From the IMG/VR virus record IMGVR_UViG_3300030101_000688, positions 1 through 22,206 of that record: a stretch of DNA of 22,206 nt; one strand, written 5' to 3'. Position 1 is the stretch's first letter, and each line of letters starts with the position of its first letter. Shown piece after piece: positions 14,292-21,984 of the stretch. Made by a program: the position numbers and the translations under genes. This DNA is from a virus. A model generated the notes under the pieces. That model was not told where the DNA came from, searched no databases, and saw only the letters and a list, made by a program, of their open reading frames with translations.

Positions 14292-14638
14292 TATGCTGTG
14301 CCATTAGTTTTACTTCCGAAACTAAGATGTACTACATTACCATCTTCTTTCGTGATAATAACACCATCATCATCTTCTAGCACATCTTCATCCTCCTTGT
14401 CAACAACTTCCATCACGTAGTTGTGTACAAGATTACGAAGACTTTCATCTGCTTCCATCAAAGGCACCGTCGCACACATCATCTTACAGAAATGCATGAC
14501 TTGTGTATACCCCTCATCATCAAGGGGATTACCAGATTGGGTGATAATGGATATATCAATCTCACCTGTCCACTCTCCGTTTACTTCTGAGGGACGAACA
14601 CGGATCACGAAGTCTCCTTCGTCAATTTGTACTTTCAT
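14291..14638 (-). CDS. acidic phage protein, 115 aa, unknown function
   Basis: The product has an N-terminal beta-rich part (KVQIDEGDFVIRVRPSEVNG, then EWTGEIDISIITQSG), a helical middle with HFCKMMCATVPLMEAD, and an acidic segment (DKEDEDVLEDDDGVIITKED) before a short hydrophobic end. The first half looks like a small beta sandwich, and two cysteines lie four residues apart. AAGGAGA lies about six bases before the ATG, overlapping the end of the endonuclease I gene. I do not recognise a characterised family. Placement between endonuclease I and DUF3310 suggests an early DNA-metabolism context. Confidence 0.75.
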   Translation of the reverse strand: MKVQIDEGDFVIRVRPSEVNGEWTGEIDISIITQSGNPLDDEGYTQVMHFCKMMCATVPLMEADESLRNLVHNYVMEVVDKEDEDVLEDDDGVIITKEDGNVVHLSFGSKTNGTA

Positions 14639-14640
14639 TG

Positions 14641-15096
14641 TTATCTCCTTTTCACTTTGGTTCCATTAAACTTGATGAACTTCGGGTGCTTGTTCTTTCC
14701 CTTTTCTTTTAGCCAATCCTCCGGTATTATGCGGTCATAATACTTGAACCCGTATTTGATACACCACTCTGCATAGCTAGACTTAGCACCCTTACGTAGC
14801 TTTCTCCTACTATTCTCGAAAACAAAGCGGATGTCAAGCTGGGGGTGCTGCTTCTTAATTGCAAGATGCTTTCTCCTATCTGCTGCTGTAAACATGCCCT
14901 TGGTTTCGATAATAATACCATTGCACAGCACGAAGTCTGGTGTGTAGGTGCGGTACGCAAGGTCTTCCCATTCTATCTTTAACTTCTCATAGTCGTACTT
15001 TATTTTAAGTTCGTCAAGATAAATAGATACCTTGTGTTCTAATCCACTCCTATAACCATACTTTCGTGCTGCACGAAATGCTGCGTGATTAGGCAC
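14641..15096 (-). CDS. T7 endonuclease I-type Holliday junction resolvase
   Basis: The protein aligns by eye with T7 gp3 along its length (151 versus 149 residues). The catalytic residues are at matching positions: Glu20 in RSGLE, Asp54 in YTPDF, Glu64 and Lys66 in IIIETKG (T7: E20, D55, E65, K67). ADRRKHLAIKKQHPQLDIRF and the following Arg/Lys-rich segment also match. The enzyme resolves branched DNA and, in T7, helps degrade host DNA for nucleotide reuse. The start is GTG at 15096; no earlier start is possible because an in-frame TAA, the stop of the preceding gene, lies three bases upstream. The Glu20 register supports this GTG. It works in the same pathway as the nearby exonuclease. Confidence 0.92.
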   Translation of the reverse strand: MPNHAAFRAARKYGYRSGLEHKVSIYLDELKIKYDYEKLKIEWEDLAYRTYTPDFVLCNGIIIETKGMFTAADRRKHLAIKKQHPQLDIRFVFENSRRKLRKGAKSSYAEWCIKYGFKYYDRIIPEDWLKEKGKNKHPKFIKFNGTKVKRR

Positions 15097-15099
15097 AGT

Positions 15100-15330
15100 T
15101 TAGTTGCTTCGCCATAGCGGAATGCCAAAGGACGTTCTGCTTGTTTGATAAGCTGTGCCTAATGCTTTCATCTCTTCACGAATCAAAGCATCTGCTTCGT
15201 TACGTGCCTCAATTGCTGCACGAAGACCAGCAGTTTTTCGTTCACGATATTCCTTACGCAAGTCGCTAAGTTTCTGTTCAGTAGCGTTAATCTCTTCTGT
15301 CAGAGCATCAAGTTCAAGTTTTTCATCCAT
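15100..15330 (-). CDS. small coiled-coil protein, 76 aa, unknown function
   Basis: The first 50 residues form a charged helix with heptad-like spacing (LDALTEEINATEQKLSDLRK). The C-terminal part is different: REEMKALGTAYQTSRTSFG followed by IPLWRSN, a short basic and aromatic end that could bind DNA or another protein. AGGAG lies seven to eight bases before the ATG. It lies between exonuclease and endonuclease I and ends three bases before the endonuclease I GTG in the same frame. I do not recognise the family; an accessory role to a nuclease is a guess from position. Confidence 0.7.
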   Translation of the reverse strand: MDEKLELDALTEEINATEQKLSDLRKEYRERKTAGLRAAIEARNEADALIREEMKALGTAYQTSRTSFGIPLWRSN

Positions 15331-15343
15331 TTAATTCTCCTTT

Positions 15344-16087
15344 CTATTTCCATATCTTCCTAGCTTCTTCTTTCATTTTACTACCCCATGTCCACGAATC
15401 AAAATTAGGGTAGACTAAAGAAGCCAACTCATACTTATCGCTGCTAATGGATAAGAATCGTTGTATTGTATATGCAACCTTTTCTAGTTGCTTTTTATAC
15501 TCCGACAAATTATCCAGAGTAAATTTCCTATGATCTTTAGGTGAGGCAAAGAATAAGTCTATCTCATTGTTTGGGTAGGCCATAGAATAGAGTGCCATCT
15601 GTCTTTTCTGTGCCTCTGTTGGTTCTGCTGGCATCCTAGTTGTTGTCTTTAAGTCCACTATTCTGTCCTTAAACCTAAAGTCTATGTAGCCAATTATTGG
15701 TATTGACAGATCATTAAGTTTAACCTCAACCTTTTCTTGATAAGTTTCTAGATTATCATAGTCAAACGATTTGTCAATGACCTCTCCGAAACTATTTAGA
15801 TTTTTTATCTCTTTTTGAGCAGACTTAGTATCTAAGGCAATCATAGATTCAGCGCATAGGGTCATAAACTTTGCTTCCAGAGTAGCATAATCCATCCCCC
15901 CTTCAGAAAACTTTTTTTCTAGCGCGAACTCTAAAGCATTGCCTCTAGCCGCTGCCGCTCCACTAGGCGATTTTACTTTGAACAGATATCTCAAGACCCA
16001 CATAGGTGGGTCATTGATATATGTGTTTATGCTACTTGGAGACAGCCAGTTTATACCATGTGCATTGAACGGGTCATTACTTAACAT
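15344..16087 (-). CDS. PD-(D/E)XK exonuclease (RecB/Cas4-like), functional counterpart of T7 gp6
   Basis: The 247-residue protein has the PD-(D/E)XK nuclease core: a GAAAARGNALEFALE helix at 43-57, Asp136 in IIGYIDFRF, Asp145 and Lys147 in RIVDLKTTT, and a following helix with Gln160/Gln163 and Tyr167 (EAQKRQMALYSMAY), the usual RecB/Cas4-type arrangement. The family degrades DNA ends with Mg2+; here it likely serves recombination, primer removal or host DNA turnover. There are no Cys residues for a Cas4 iron-sulfur cluster and no CRISPR array, so a Cas4 adaptation role is unlikely. The ATG at 16087 follows the upstream TAA directly. It stands with polymerase and endonuclease I in the replication cluster. 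Confidence 0.85.
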   Translation of the reverse strand: MLSNDPFNAHGINWLSPSSINTYINDPPMWVLRYLFKVKSPSGAAAARGNALEFALEKKFSEGGMDYATLEAKFMTLCAESMIALDTKSAQKEIKNLNSFGEVIDKSFDYDNLETYQEKVEVKLNDLSIPIIGYIDFRFKDRIVDLKTTTRMPAEPTEAQKRQMALYSMAYPNNEIDLFFASPKDHRKFTLDNLSEYKKQLEKVAYTIQRFLSISSDKYELASLVYPNFDSWTWGSKMKEEARKIWK

Positions 16088-16996
16088 TTAAGCTACCGCT
16101 TCATCGTCAATGTCAATCATGTCAGCTAGACCATCAGTGATGGCTACATCGTCTTCATCGTTATGCGAGGATGCTTTCTCCGCATAGATATTAATGATGT
16201 ACTCGTTGTAGTTTTCAACCCATGCCATGAAGTCAGTAAACAGTTCTTGATCGGACTGTTCAATGTCCACGATGTTAGTCAGGTTGACAGTGGTTACAGG
16301 CAAGAAGAAGCTATTGCCATTGGGCAGCTTACGCTCCTCTGTGGCTGCATCAACTACATGCTGGATAGGCAGACGCTTCTGCTTGGCAAAGGTAGCGAAT
16401 ACCTCGCCCCAGCCCTTGAAAGCGTCACGGTTGTCTACCTCCCATATGAAGGGGGTAGCATCCAATTCTACAGAGTTTCCTTGGTCATCTGTTGGATTAA
16501 CCAGTTCAACTGTACCAAAGATTACACGCACTCTCTTGATCTGCTTAATCAAGTCCTGTGTCTTCTCAGGCAGTGACTTGAAATCTTGGATGTAGCCAGC
16601 CGGTTTGCCACAGTTGAAGCCGCCATCATTGTCCTTGAGGTCAATGTTCAGATTGTCAGCCATGACAGTCTTGACATAGCGGTTAGGCGCGTTACCCGAC
16701 CCCATCACAAAACGCTTGTACATAAAGCGTTGCATGTATGGACGAATACGTGCAGCCGAAGCGTAGTAGGTGGGGCCATCGGGAATCTCCAGCTTATACT
16801 GGCCACCCTCTACAACCTCAACATTTACCTTCTTGCCCTTCACTTCAGCCAACCCCATGATGGGGGTGTGATGGATACGAAGACGAGCGAGAGTGCTAGA
16901 CTTCTTGCTACCGCTGCTTGTACCTTCATTTGCAATACCCATAGCTTTTGCCATAGCAGCATAGTTATTGGTATCAATGGTAGTGATCTGATTCAT
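16088..16996 (-). CDS. putative single-stranded DNA-binding protein with acidic C-terminal tail
   Basis: The 302-residue protein has a Ser/Lys-rich disordered start, a beta-rich body with many aromatic and basic residues (GPTYYASAARIRPYMQRFMY), and a strongly acidic C-terminus (HNDEDDVAITDG, then MIDIDDEAVA). An acidic tail is a common feature of phage SSBs such as T7 gp2.5 and T4 gp32, where it contacts the polymerase and helicase. The gene is directly next to the DNA polymerase, the usual place. TAGGAG lies about nine bases before the ATG. No clear OB-fold motif can be proven by eye, so an unrelated replication accessory protein remains possible. The 40-base gap before it is the largest in this part of the block. 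Confidence 0.5.
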   Translation of the reverse strand: MNQITTIDTNNYAAMAKAMGIANEGTSSGSKKSSTLARLRIHHTPIMGLAEVKGKKVNVEVVEGGQYKLEIPDGPTYYASAARIRPYMQRFMYKRFVMGSGNAPNRYVKTVMADNLNIDLKDNDGGFNCGKPAGYIQDFKSLPEKTQDLIKQIKRVRVIFGTVELVNPTDDQGNSVELDATPFIWEVDNRDAFKGWGEVFATFAKQKRLPIQHVVDAATEERKLPNGNSFFLPVTTVNLTNIVDIEQSDQELFTDFMAWVENYNEYIINIYAEKASSHNDEDDVAITDGLADMIDIDDEAVA

Positions 16997-17036
16997 GTAT
17001 TTATACTCCTATTTTGATTTAGAACCCATAGTTATA

Positions 17037-19079
17037 TCACGACACATCTTTAGTGTCAAGCCAGTTGGGGCCAATTTTTGCCTCTAGTTCTAATGGAACA
17101 TTGAACACTAACCCCCAACGTATAGCGATCAAGTCAGGCAGCACCCTGTTAGTTTCCTGAATTACTTCGATAACTCTTTGTTCTTCATCAGGATGAACGT
17201 CAACTACGATGCTATCGTGTACAGTATTTACCACACAAGAGTGCATACTGTCAAGTAGTTTTTCTATGTGCAGCAGGGCAATCGGTACAATATCTGCCGT
17301 TGCAAAGGACTGTACAGGATAGTTTTTGATTTGTGTAAAATGTGACACACGCCCACTTGCCTTGCGGACTACATCAGGGAAAGCAAACTGCCTACCTGAT
17401 GGGGTGGTAATGCACCCCGTGTTTATAGCTTCTTTAGCCAATCGGGTGTGCCATACCCCGATCCCTTTGTACTTCTCCGTGAAGTGTGAATAATACTCTG
17501 CTTCCGCTGGCGTTCTCCCAAAGCCCGTTGCGCCATAAAGCGGTGCAAACGTGTGAGCCTTCGCAGTCTGGCGATCCGTAGGTTGACCAGCATCGGTAAT
17601 AACTTTAGCGGTATATGAGTGTACATCAAACCCAGTAGATACTTCATCTATAGCAACTCCATCTTGTGAAAGGAATGCTGCTGCGCGAAACTCTAGCTGT
17701 GCGAAGTCAGCTTCCATAATCTTGCCACTCTCCCACCGGGACACGAACACCTTCTTGACAGGAAAGGTGCCGCCACGTGGCATGTTCTGCATGTTAGGCT
17801 CTGCGCCTGACAGTCGCCCTGTAGTGGTGCGATGTTGAAGCAAACGAACATGCAGCTTACCATCTTTCTTGGTAAACATCTTGATGCCCTCAACAAACGA
17901 GGACAGATATGTATCAACAGCAGATAAGCGTCGAACTTTTGACAGGAAGTCTACAGCATCTGTCATTCCCTTGACACGTGCTGCTTTCTCCAATATCTCA
18001 AGGTTTAGCTTGCTCGTGCTGAAGCCGTTGGCACTAGCCCACTTTGCTGACGGGGGCTTGAACTTTAGCCCAGCCACGGCATTGGATGGTGATAAAAGAT
18101 AGCCAGCAGTATCACAAGTAGGGCAGCGATTAGGTTTCGCAAATGGCTCTCCATTTTTCTTTACCTTTCGTACGTAGCCTGTTCCATTACAGGTCTTGCA
18201 TTGTGTTGCTCTGGTCTTGGCTAGCTTTGTGGTGTGTGCATTGACCAGCCTACGGAAGTCATCATCAGGCATGTATGGGTCAATCTGTGTGGCCCAGAAC
18301 TGCTTGTCGTTTACCTTGCGACTGTATATTACCCAAGACAATTGTTCTGGGCTGTTCAGGTTGATTGGGGTATCACCCATCAGCCTTCGCACATGGGCCT
18401 GTAGGTCATCTGTAAGCTGCTTACGCTCCTGCTCAAACTCTGTGCGCACCTCTTCCAGTGCATCACGATCTACGGTGAAACCCCGCTGATAGATGCGCGA
18501 CAGACATACTGCCACCTGATTGGTTAGGTCAACGGTACCCATAAGACCACTGTCCTTTGGTGTGTTCAGACGATACATTAGCTTGTCAGCCAGTTGCTGT
18601 GTAGCTTCAAGGTCAGCGATCAGGTACTCCGTCAGTTCATCAATAGGAATAGTGCGTGTGCTATATCCCCGCTTAAAATACTCTTTGAGAGTGTCTTGTT
18701 TCTTGGTATCAAGGTCATAGCGTTCTGCACATGCCTCAAGCGACAGCGGCTCCTTGATGCCACGTTGCAGCACGTACTCAGCCAGCATCGTATCGAACAC
18801 GGGACCATCATACTTGAAGCCACTCTCCCACAGCCACAGCAAGTCGTGTGCTGCATTGTGCATAATAAGCACAGTGGCCTCATCAAGAAACATCTGCACA
18901 CGATCACTATAGTCATGCCCACTCTCATGCTCTTCGTGGTCAAATGGGAATGTGTAACATGCCCCTTGGTCAGTCAGTATGCCCACCATAGTCAAGCTGT
19001 TGTTAGCCTCAAACGGATCAAGGTGCATCTTGCCGTCACGATGTGTGACTGTATTCTCTACATCTAATGTTATCTTCAT
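17037..19079 (-). CDS. family A DNA polymerase with 3'-5' exonuclease and DnaJ-like zinc-finger insertion
   Basis: The exonuclease domain comes first: Asp6/Glu8 (LDVENT), Asn75 and Asp79 (HNAAHD), Tyr152 and Asp156 (YLIAD). Between it and the polymerase domain, residues 294-326 hold two CxxC pairs (Cys294/297, Cys319/322), the first as CxxCxGxG like a DnaJ zinc finger. The polymerase domain has TGRLS at 420-424, motif A DFAQLEFR (Asp458), motif B with Lys507, Phe511 and Tyr515-Gly516, and motif C His621-Asp622-Ser623. Phe511 equals the position called 762 in E. coli Pol I. Motif C is usually His-Asp-Glu, so Ser623 is a change. At 680 residues it is near T7 gp5 size (704). Its ATG overlaps the helicase stop (ATGA). 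A partial DnaJ domain is known in phage HMO-2011 polymerase. Confidence 0.95.
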   Translation of the reverse strand: MKITLDVENTVTHRDGKMHLDPFEANNSLTMVGILTDQGACYTFPFDHEEHESGHDYSDRVQMFLDEATVLIMHNAAHDLLWLWESGFKYDGPVFDTMLAEYVLQRGIKEPLSLEACAERYDLDTKKQDTLKEYFKRGYSTRTIPIDELTEYLIADLEATQQLADKLMYRLNTPKDSGLMGTVDLTNQVAVCLSRIYQRGFTVDRDALEEVRTEFEQERKQLTDDLQAHVRRLMGDTPINLNSPEQLSWVIYSRKVNDKQFWATQIDPYMPDDDFRRLVNAHTTKLAKTRATQCKTCNGTGYVRKVKKNGEPFAKPNRCPTCDTAGYLLSPSNAVAGLKFKPPSAKWASANGFSTSKLNLEILEKAARVKGMTDAVDFLSKVRRLSAVDTYLSSFVEGIKMFTKKDGKLHVRLLQHRTTTGRLSGAEPNMQNMPRGGTFPVKKVFVSRWESGKIMEADFAQLEFRAAAFLSQDGVAIDEVSTGFDVHSYTAKVITDAGQPTDRQTAKAHTFAPLYGATGFGRTPAEAEYYSHFTEKYKGIGVWHTRLAKEAINTGCITTPSGRQFAFPDVVRKASGRVSHFTQIKNYPVQSFATADIVPIALLHIEKLLDSMHSCVVNTVHDSIVVDVHPDEEQRVIEVIQETNRVLPDLIAIRWGLVFNVPLELEAKIGPNWLDTKDVS

Positions 19080-20299
19080 CCTTCATACCTCGCTGTCAAA
19101 TAGTCCAGTTCACAGTTTACCATACCGTGCCAACCATTCAACTTGTTTTTTACAATATTCATGTGCCGTAGTGGGCTGTCCTCTTCCTGCCCTTCAACTG
19201 ACGGCGACTTGCCGATTAGGATCATAAGGTCAGCTTCCGCTGCCTTGCCTGTACGTGAACCCTCCATCATGCTTTGATTAAGCTGTGACCTACCCTCCGC
19301 GTCTGCGGAAAGCTGGGACATGTAGAACACAGCACAGTCATATGACTTGGCGATCTGTCGTGCGTGGATGGCGCAAGCCTTGAGTGCTTCATCCTGTCGG
19401 GCAAAGCCACCCTCTGCCTTGAACTTGTCTCCCATGTCAAGCACGAGGACATCAGGGCGATACGTTTTGGCTACGCTCTCAACCCAATTCATGTCACGAC
19501 CAGATGCCTCTTTGATCTTGATGTTGCTCATCACCGGCTCATATAGAGACTTGGCCTTGGACATATTCTCCTTGACTTCACGCGCCGACATACCGGCAGC
19601 GGCGGTCAGATATCTTGCGCCAACCCTGTGCGTCGGTTCCTCGTTACAGAGGATGACACACTTGGCACCCTGATGGGCAAAGCCATTGGGGGCAGCAATC
19701 AGGCTGGCATGAAACGATGTCTTGCCCGTGTTGGGACGCGCACCCACTTCGATAAGCTGACCGGCACTAACACCCTCTATCTTACGAGCGACAGTGGGGA
19801 TGTTGAAAGACCAACGTGCTTCCAGTTCAGCCTTGGCCATCAGTGTCTCAATCGTGATATCATCCCATTCTATATTAAGATTGGGAGTGAAGTCGTCACC
19901 ATACCGCTCAAGCAGATTGCGCAGCGACTCCATCGTACCGCCTGTTCCACTCACCATGTCGAATCCAATGTTGGCGATGTCCTCGCCCACTACTTTCTGG
20001 AACAGCTTGGACAGCACTTCCTGTGCGATGTCGTTGCCCATCGGCTCCTCACGTTTGAGTTGGGCAAACAGGCTATCGAAGCCTGTCTTCTGCGCCGTCG
20101 TCATCGTGGGGTTTCCAGATACGAAGAGGGCTTGCACCTCGTCGGGTGTGACACTACGGTTGTAGTGATCCATAGCTTTGTCAATCGTCTGTTTGATCTT
20201 GCGATTGTCTGAACTGAACAGTCGGTCAGGACACTTGGCACCACGATGGTCATCGTAGAAACCCTTGTCCATCAAACTGCGTAGCATTGGTACTTCCAT
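19076..20299 (-). CDS. replicative DNA helicase (DnaB/T7 gp4 helicase type)
   Basis: The 407-residue protein has a RecA-like helicase core: Walker A GARPNTGKTS (about 186-195), a CNEEP catalytic Glu at about 220-221, Walker B VLVLDMGD (284-291), a YMSQLS segment (Gln/Ser) and MEGSRTGKAAEADLMI near 345-360, as in DnaB-type helicases. The first 130 residues are helical and could be the subunit-assembly or primase-contact domain. It would unwind DNA ahead of the polymerase as a hexamer using NTPs. In T7 primase and helicase are one protein; here they are two genes overlapping by one base (TAATG at 20299), so equal expression is likely. The stop overlaps the polymerase start. Confidence 0.92.
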   Translation of the reverse strand: MEVPMLRSLMDKGFYDDHRGAKCPDRLFSSDNRKIKQTIDKAMDHYNRSVTPDEVQALFVSGNPTMTTAQKTGFDSLFAQLKREEPMGNDIAQEVLSKLFQKVVGEDIANIGFDMVSGTGGTMESLRNLLERYGDDFTPNLNIEWDDITIETLMAKAELEARWSFNIPTVARKIEGVSAGQLIEVGARPNTGKTSFHASLIAAPNGFAHQGAKCVILCNEEPTHRVGARYLTAAAGMSAREVKENMSKAKSLYEPVMSNIKIKEASGRDMNWVESVAKTYRPDVLVLDMGDKFKAEGGFARQDEALKACAIHARQIAKSYDCAVFYMSQLSADAEGRSQLNQSMMEGSRTGKAAEADLMILIGKSPSVEGQEEDSPLRHMNIVKNKLNGWHGMVNCELDYLTARYEG

Positions 20300-21063
20300 T
20301 ATATATCTCCTATGTCGGCTAGGTTTGTCATATCAGTTGGATTACGATATTTCAAATCATCTGTCAAGTAAAGGACACGCACGTCATCAACATGTCCTCG
20401 CAACTCCTTTGCCATCAGCAAAGTCTTACGCACTGCATCGGGGTCTAGTGCGATGACTGCTGTTGAGAACTGCGCGAGAAACTTTTTGTGTGCATCAGAC
20501 AGTGATGTTCCTAGCACAGCAATCCCGACAAAGTTACCACCACCAACCACAGCGGCACTCACGCAGTCCTCAACAACTACAGCGACCTTACCACAACCAT
20601 GAGCATATGGCAAGCCACTTTTTCCATATCGACGCCATTTAGGCAGCCGCTTACCCAACGCGCGACCTGTAGCGTCTACCATTTTACCCTCGTGCATGAT
20701 GGGAAACACAGCACGGTGTTCACGCACATCATACAGCAAACCTAGTTCTGCGGAATCCAGCCCATACGTATCGCTGGCCCACATAATCACATCGTGATTG
20801 GCTGGCACAAGATACTCAGGCACATCAAACTCAGCACCAACGAAACGCTCCGCATCGGATAGCTGGGTGCGTATATCATCTACAGTCATACGCACACGTG
20901 TGCCACCTTTGAGATCACAGGACATACGGAAGCAGTTCCATACCAGTGACCCCATGTTGTTGGTCACGGTGAATGTACGCTGACCACAGCTAGGACACTT
21001 AGTCCTGACTGTAGTACCCACTGGTACATTCATATCACTTATAGTGTTATATATATTATTCAT
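20299..21063 (-). CDS. DNA primase with zinc-binding and Toprim domains
   Basis: The zinc-binding domain at the N-terminus has Cys23/Cys26 (CPSCG) and Cys44/Cys49 (WNCFRMSC). The Toprim domain follows, with catalytic Glu165 (VVVEDCVSAA) and Asp207/Asp209 (VIALDPDA). This is the primase half of T7 gp4 as a separate 254-residue protein; it makes short RNA primers for the polymerase. The final residues are Asp/Thr-rich and may contact the helicase. AGGAG lies about ten bases before the ATG. An alternative start at Met11 exists, but Met1 has the better ribosome site. It sits 23 bases after the integrase and is coupled to the helicase by TAATG. Confidence 0.92.
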   Translation of the reverse strand: MNNIYNTISDMNVPVGTTVRTKCPSCGQRTFTVTNNMGSLVWNCFRMSCDLKGGTRVRMTVDDIRTQLSDAERFVGAEFDVPEYLVPANHDVIMWASDTYGLDSAELGLLYDVREHRAVFPIMHEGKMVDATGRALGKRLPKWRRYGKSGLPYAHGCGKVAVVVEDCVSAAVVGGGNFVGIAVLGTSLSDAHKKFLAQFSTAVIALDPDAVRKTLLMAKELRGHVDDVRVLYLTDDLKYRNPTDMTNLADIGDI

Positions 21064-21086
21064 ATATAATCTCTCCTGTGCGGCAG

Positions 21087-21983
21087 TTAAGTGCTTTTAC
21101 CATGTATTTTACGTGCTGTCAAGGCAGTATTTGCACTGGCATACGTATTTTTCATATAGGGTTTGACTGACTGTGGGTTAGCATGTCCTGTAACCGACAT
21201 AATTTGTCCAATACCGACACCAGCCTCGACCATTTCAGTTGTGCCAGTACGACGCAGGTCAGATAGTCGCAGTTCGCTTGACAATCCAGCCTCATCCATC
21301 AGCTTACGAGCGTGAAGCGGCAGCTTGTACTGGCTGTATGGAATGTACTCACCCCCAATTGGATTGGGGCGTGGTGCTACCCACTGCTGAAACCCAAAGT
21401 CTTCATGCTGTTGTTTTAACATATCCAGCAGATCGTCATCAATAGGCAAAAACACCTCTGCCCTACGCTTGGATTGCTCAATATGTACACGAGCCTTATC
21501 AAATTGTATACTTTCCCATGTCAATAATCGCATGTCTCCGACACGCTGGCACCAAGCGTATGCCATGTGAGCAATCAGACCAATGTTACGGGTGCTAAAA
21601 TCGCTGTACGCCACGTCTAGCAGCTTTTGTATATCCCCCCTACCCCAAAGCACCTTACGGGGCGTGGACGAGCGTCTACGGACGACAGAGAAGGGGTTCA
21701 GGTTGCAATGCTCCATCCGCACAGCGTAGTTGTACAGTATGCGGATAGTAGCCATGATATGATTAGCGAATGGAATGCCACGATCACACCACAAGTCATA
21801 CACCAACTTGGCTTGCTTGGTGGTGATGCTTGCATGGTTCAGAAAACCAAGGCTCGTACCGTCTACTTTTGTCTCAAATGCGACACGCAGAAAGTATTGA
21901 TACGAAGCCTTAGTCTCGTCACGCAAGTTCTTGAAATCATGGGAAGAAAAGTATTCATCCGCTATTTCTAGAACCGTTGTCAT
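21087..21983 (-). CDS. int: tyrosine recombinase (phage integrase)
   Basis: I start the gene at the ATG at 21983 (298 residues), one base after the stop of the preceding gene. A longer frame to 22139 would overlap that gene in another frame and adds a low-quality N-terminus. The N-terminal core-binding domain (about 1-105) is followed by a catalytic domain with Arg147 (CQRVGDM), candidate Lys182 (IEQSKRRAEV), Arg244 (SDLRRTG), His267 (VTGHANP) and the nucleophile Tyr276 (VKPYMK), with the usual nine-residue His-to-Tyr spacing. The first position of the HxxR motif is Ser241 instead of His. The enzyme would join phage and host att sites; no attP or repressor is visible in the window. It leads the replication genes rather than forming a separate lysogeny module. 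Confidence 0.88.
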   Translation of the reverse strand: MTTVLEIADEYFSSHDFKNLRDETKASYQYFLRVAFETKVDGTSLGFLNHASITTKQAKLVYDLWCDRGIPFANHIMATIRILYNYAVRMEHCNLNPFSVVRRRSSTPRKVLWGRGDIQKLLDVAYSDFSTRNIGLIAHMAYAWCQRVGDMRLLTWESIQFDKARVHIEQSKRRAEVFLPIDDDLLDMLKQQHEDFGFQQWVAPRPNPIGGEYIPYSQYKLPLHARKLMDEAGLSSELRLSDLRRTGTTEMVEAGVGIGQIMSVTGHANPQSVKPYMKNTYASANTALTARKIHGKST

Positions 21984-21984
21984 G

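Noticed and set aside
15094-15102. Stop-codon readthrough joining the 76-aa protein to endonuclease I
   Set aside because: The two are in one frame with a single TAA between them, but endonuclease I from the GTG matches T7 gp3 length and Glu20 register, so a separate start is simpler.
15344-16087. Cas4 of a CRISPR adaptation module
   Set aside because: No cysteines for an iron-sulfur cluster, no cas genes and no repeat array; a replication or recombination exonuclease fits better.
19628-20212. A 194-residue + strand frame opposite the helicase
   Set aside because: The helicase on the other strand has clear Walker motifs; the opposing frame shows no motif or ribosome site.
21064-21086. attP site or tRNA remnant next to the integrase
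   Set aside because: The gap is only 23 bases, and I saw no tRNA-like cloverleaf or repeat there or elsewhere in the window.
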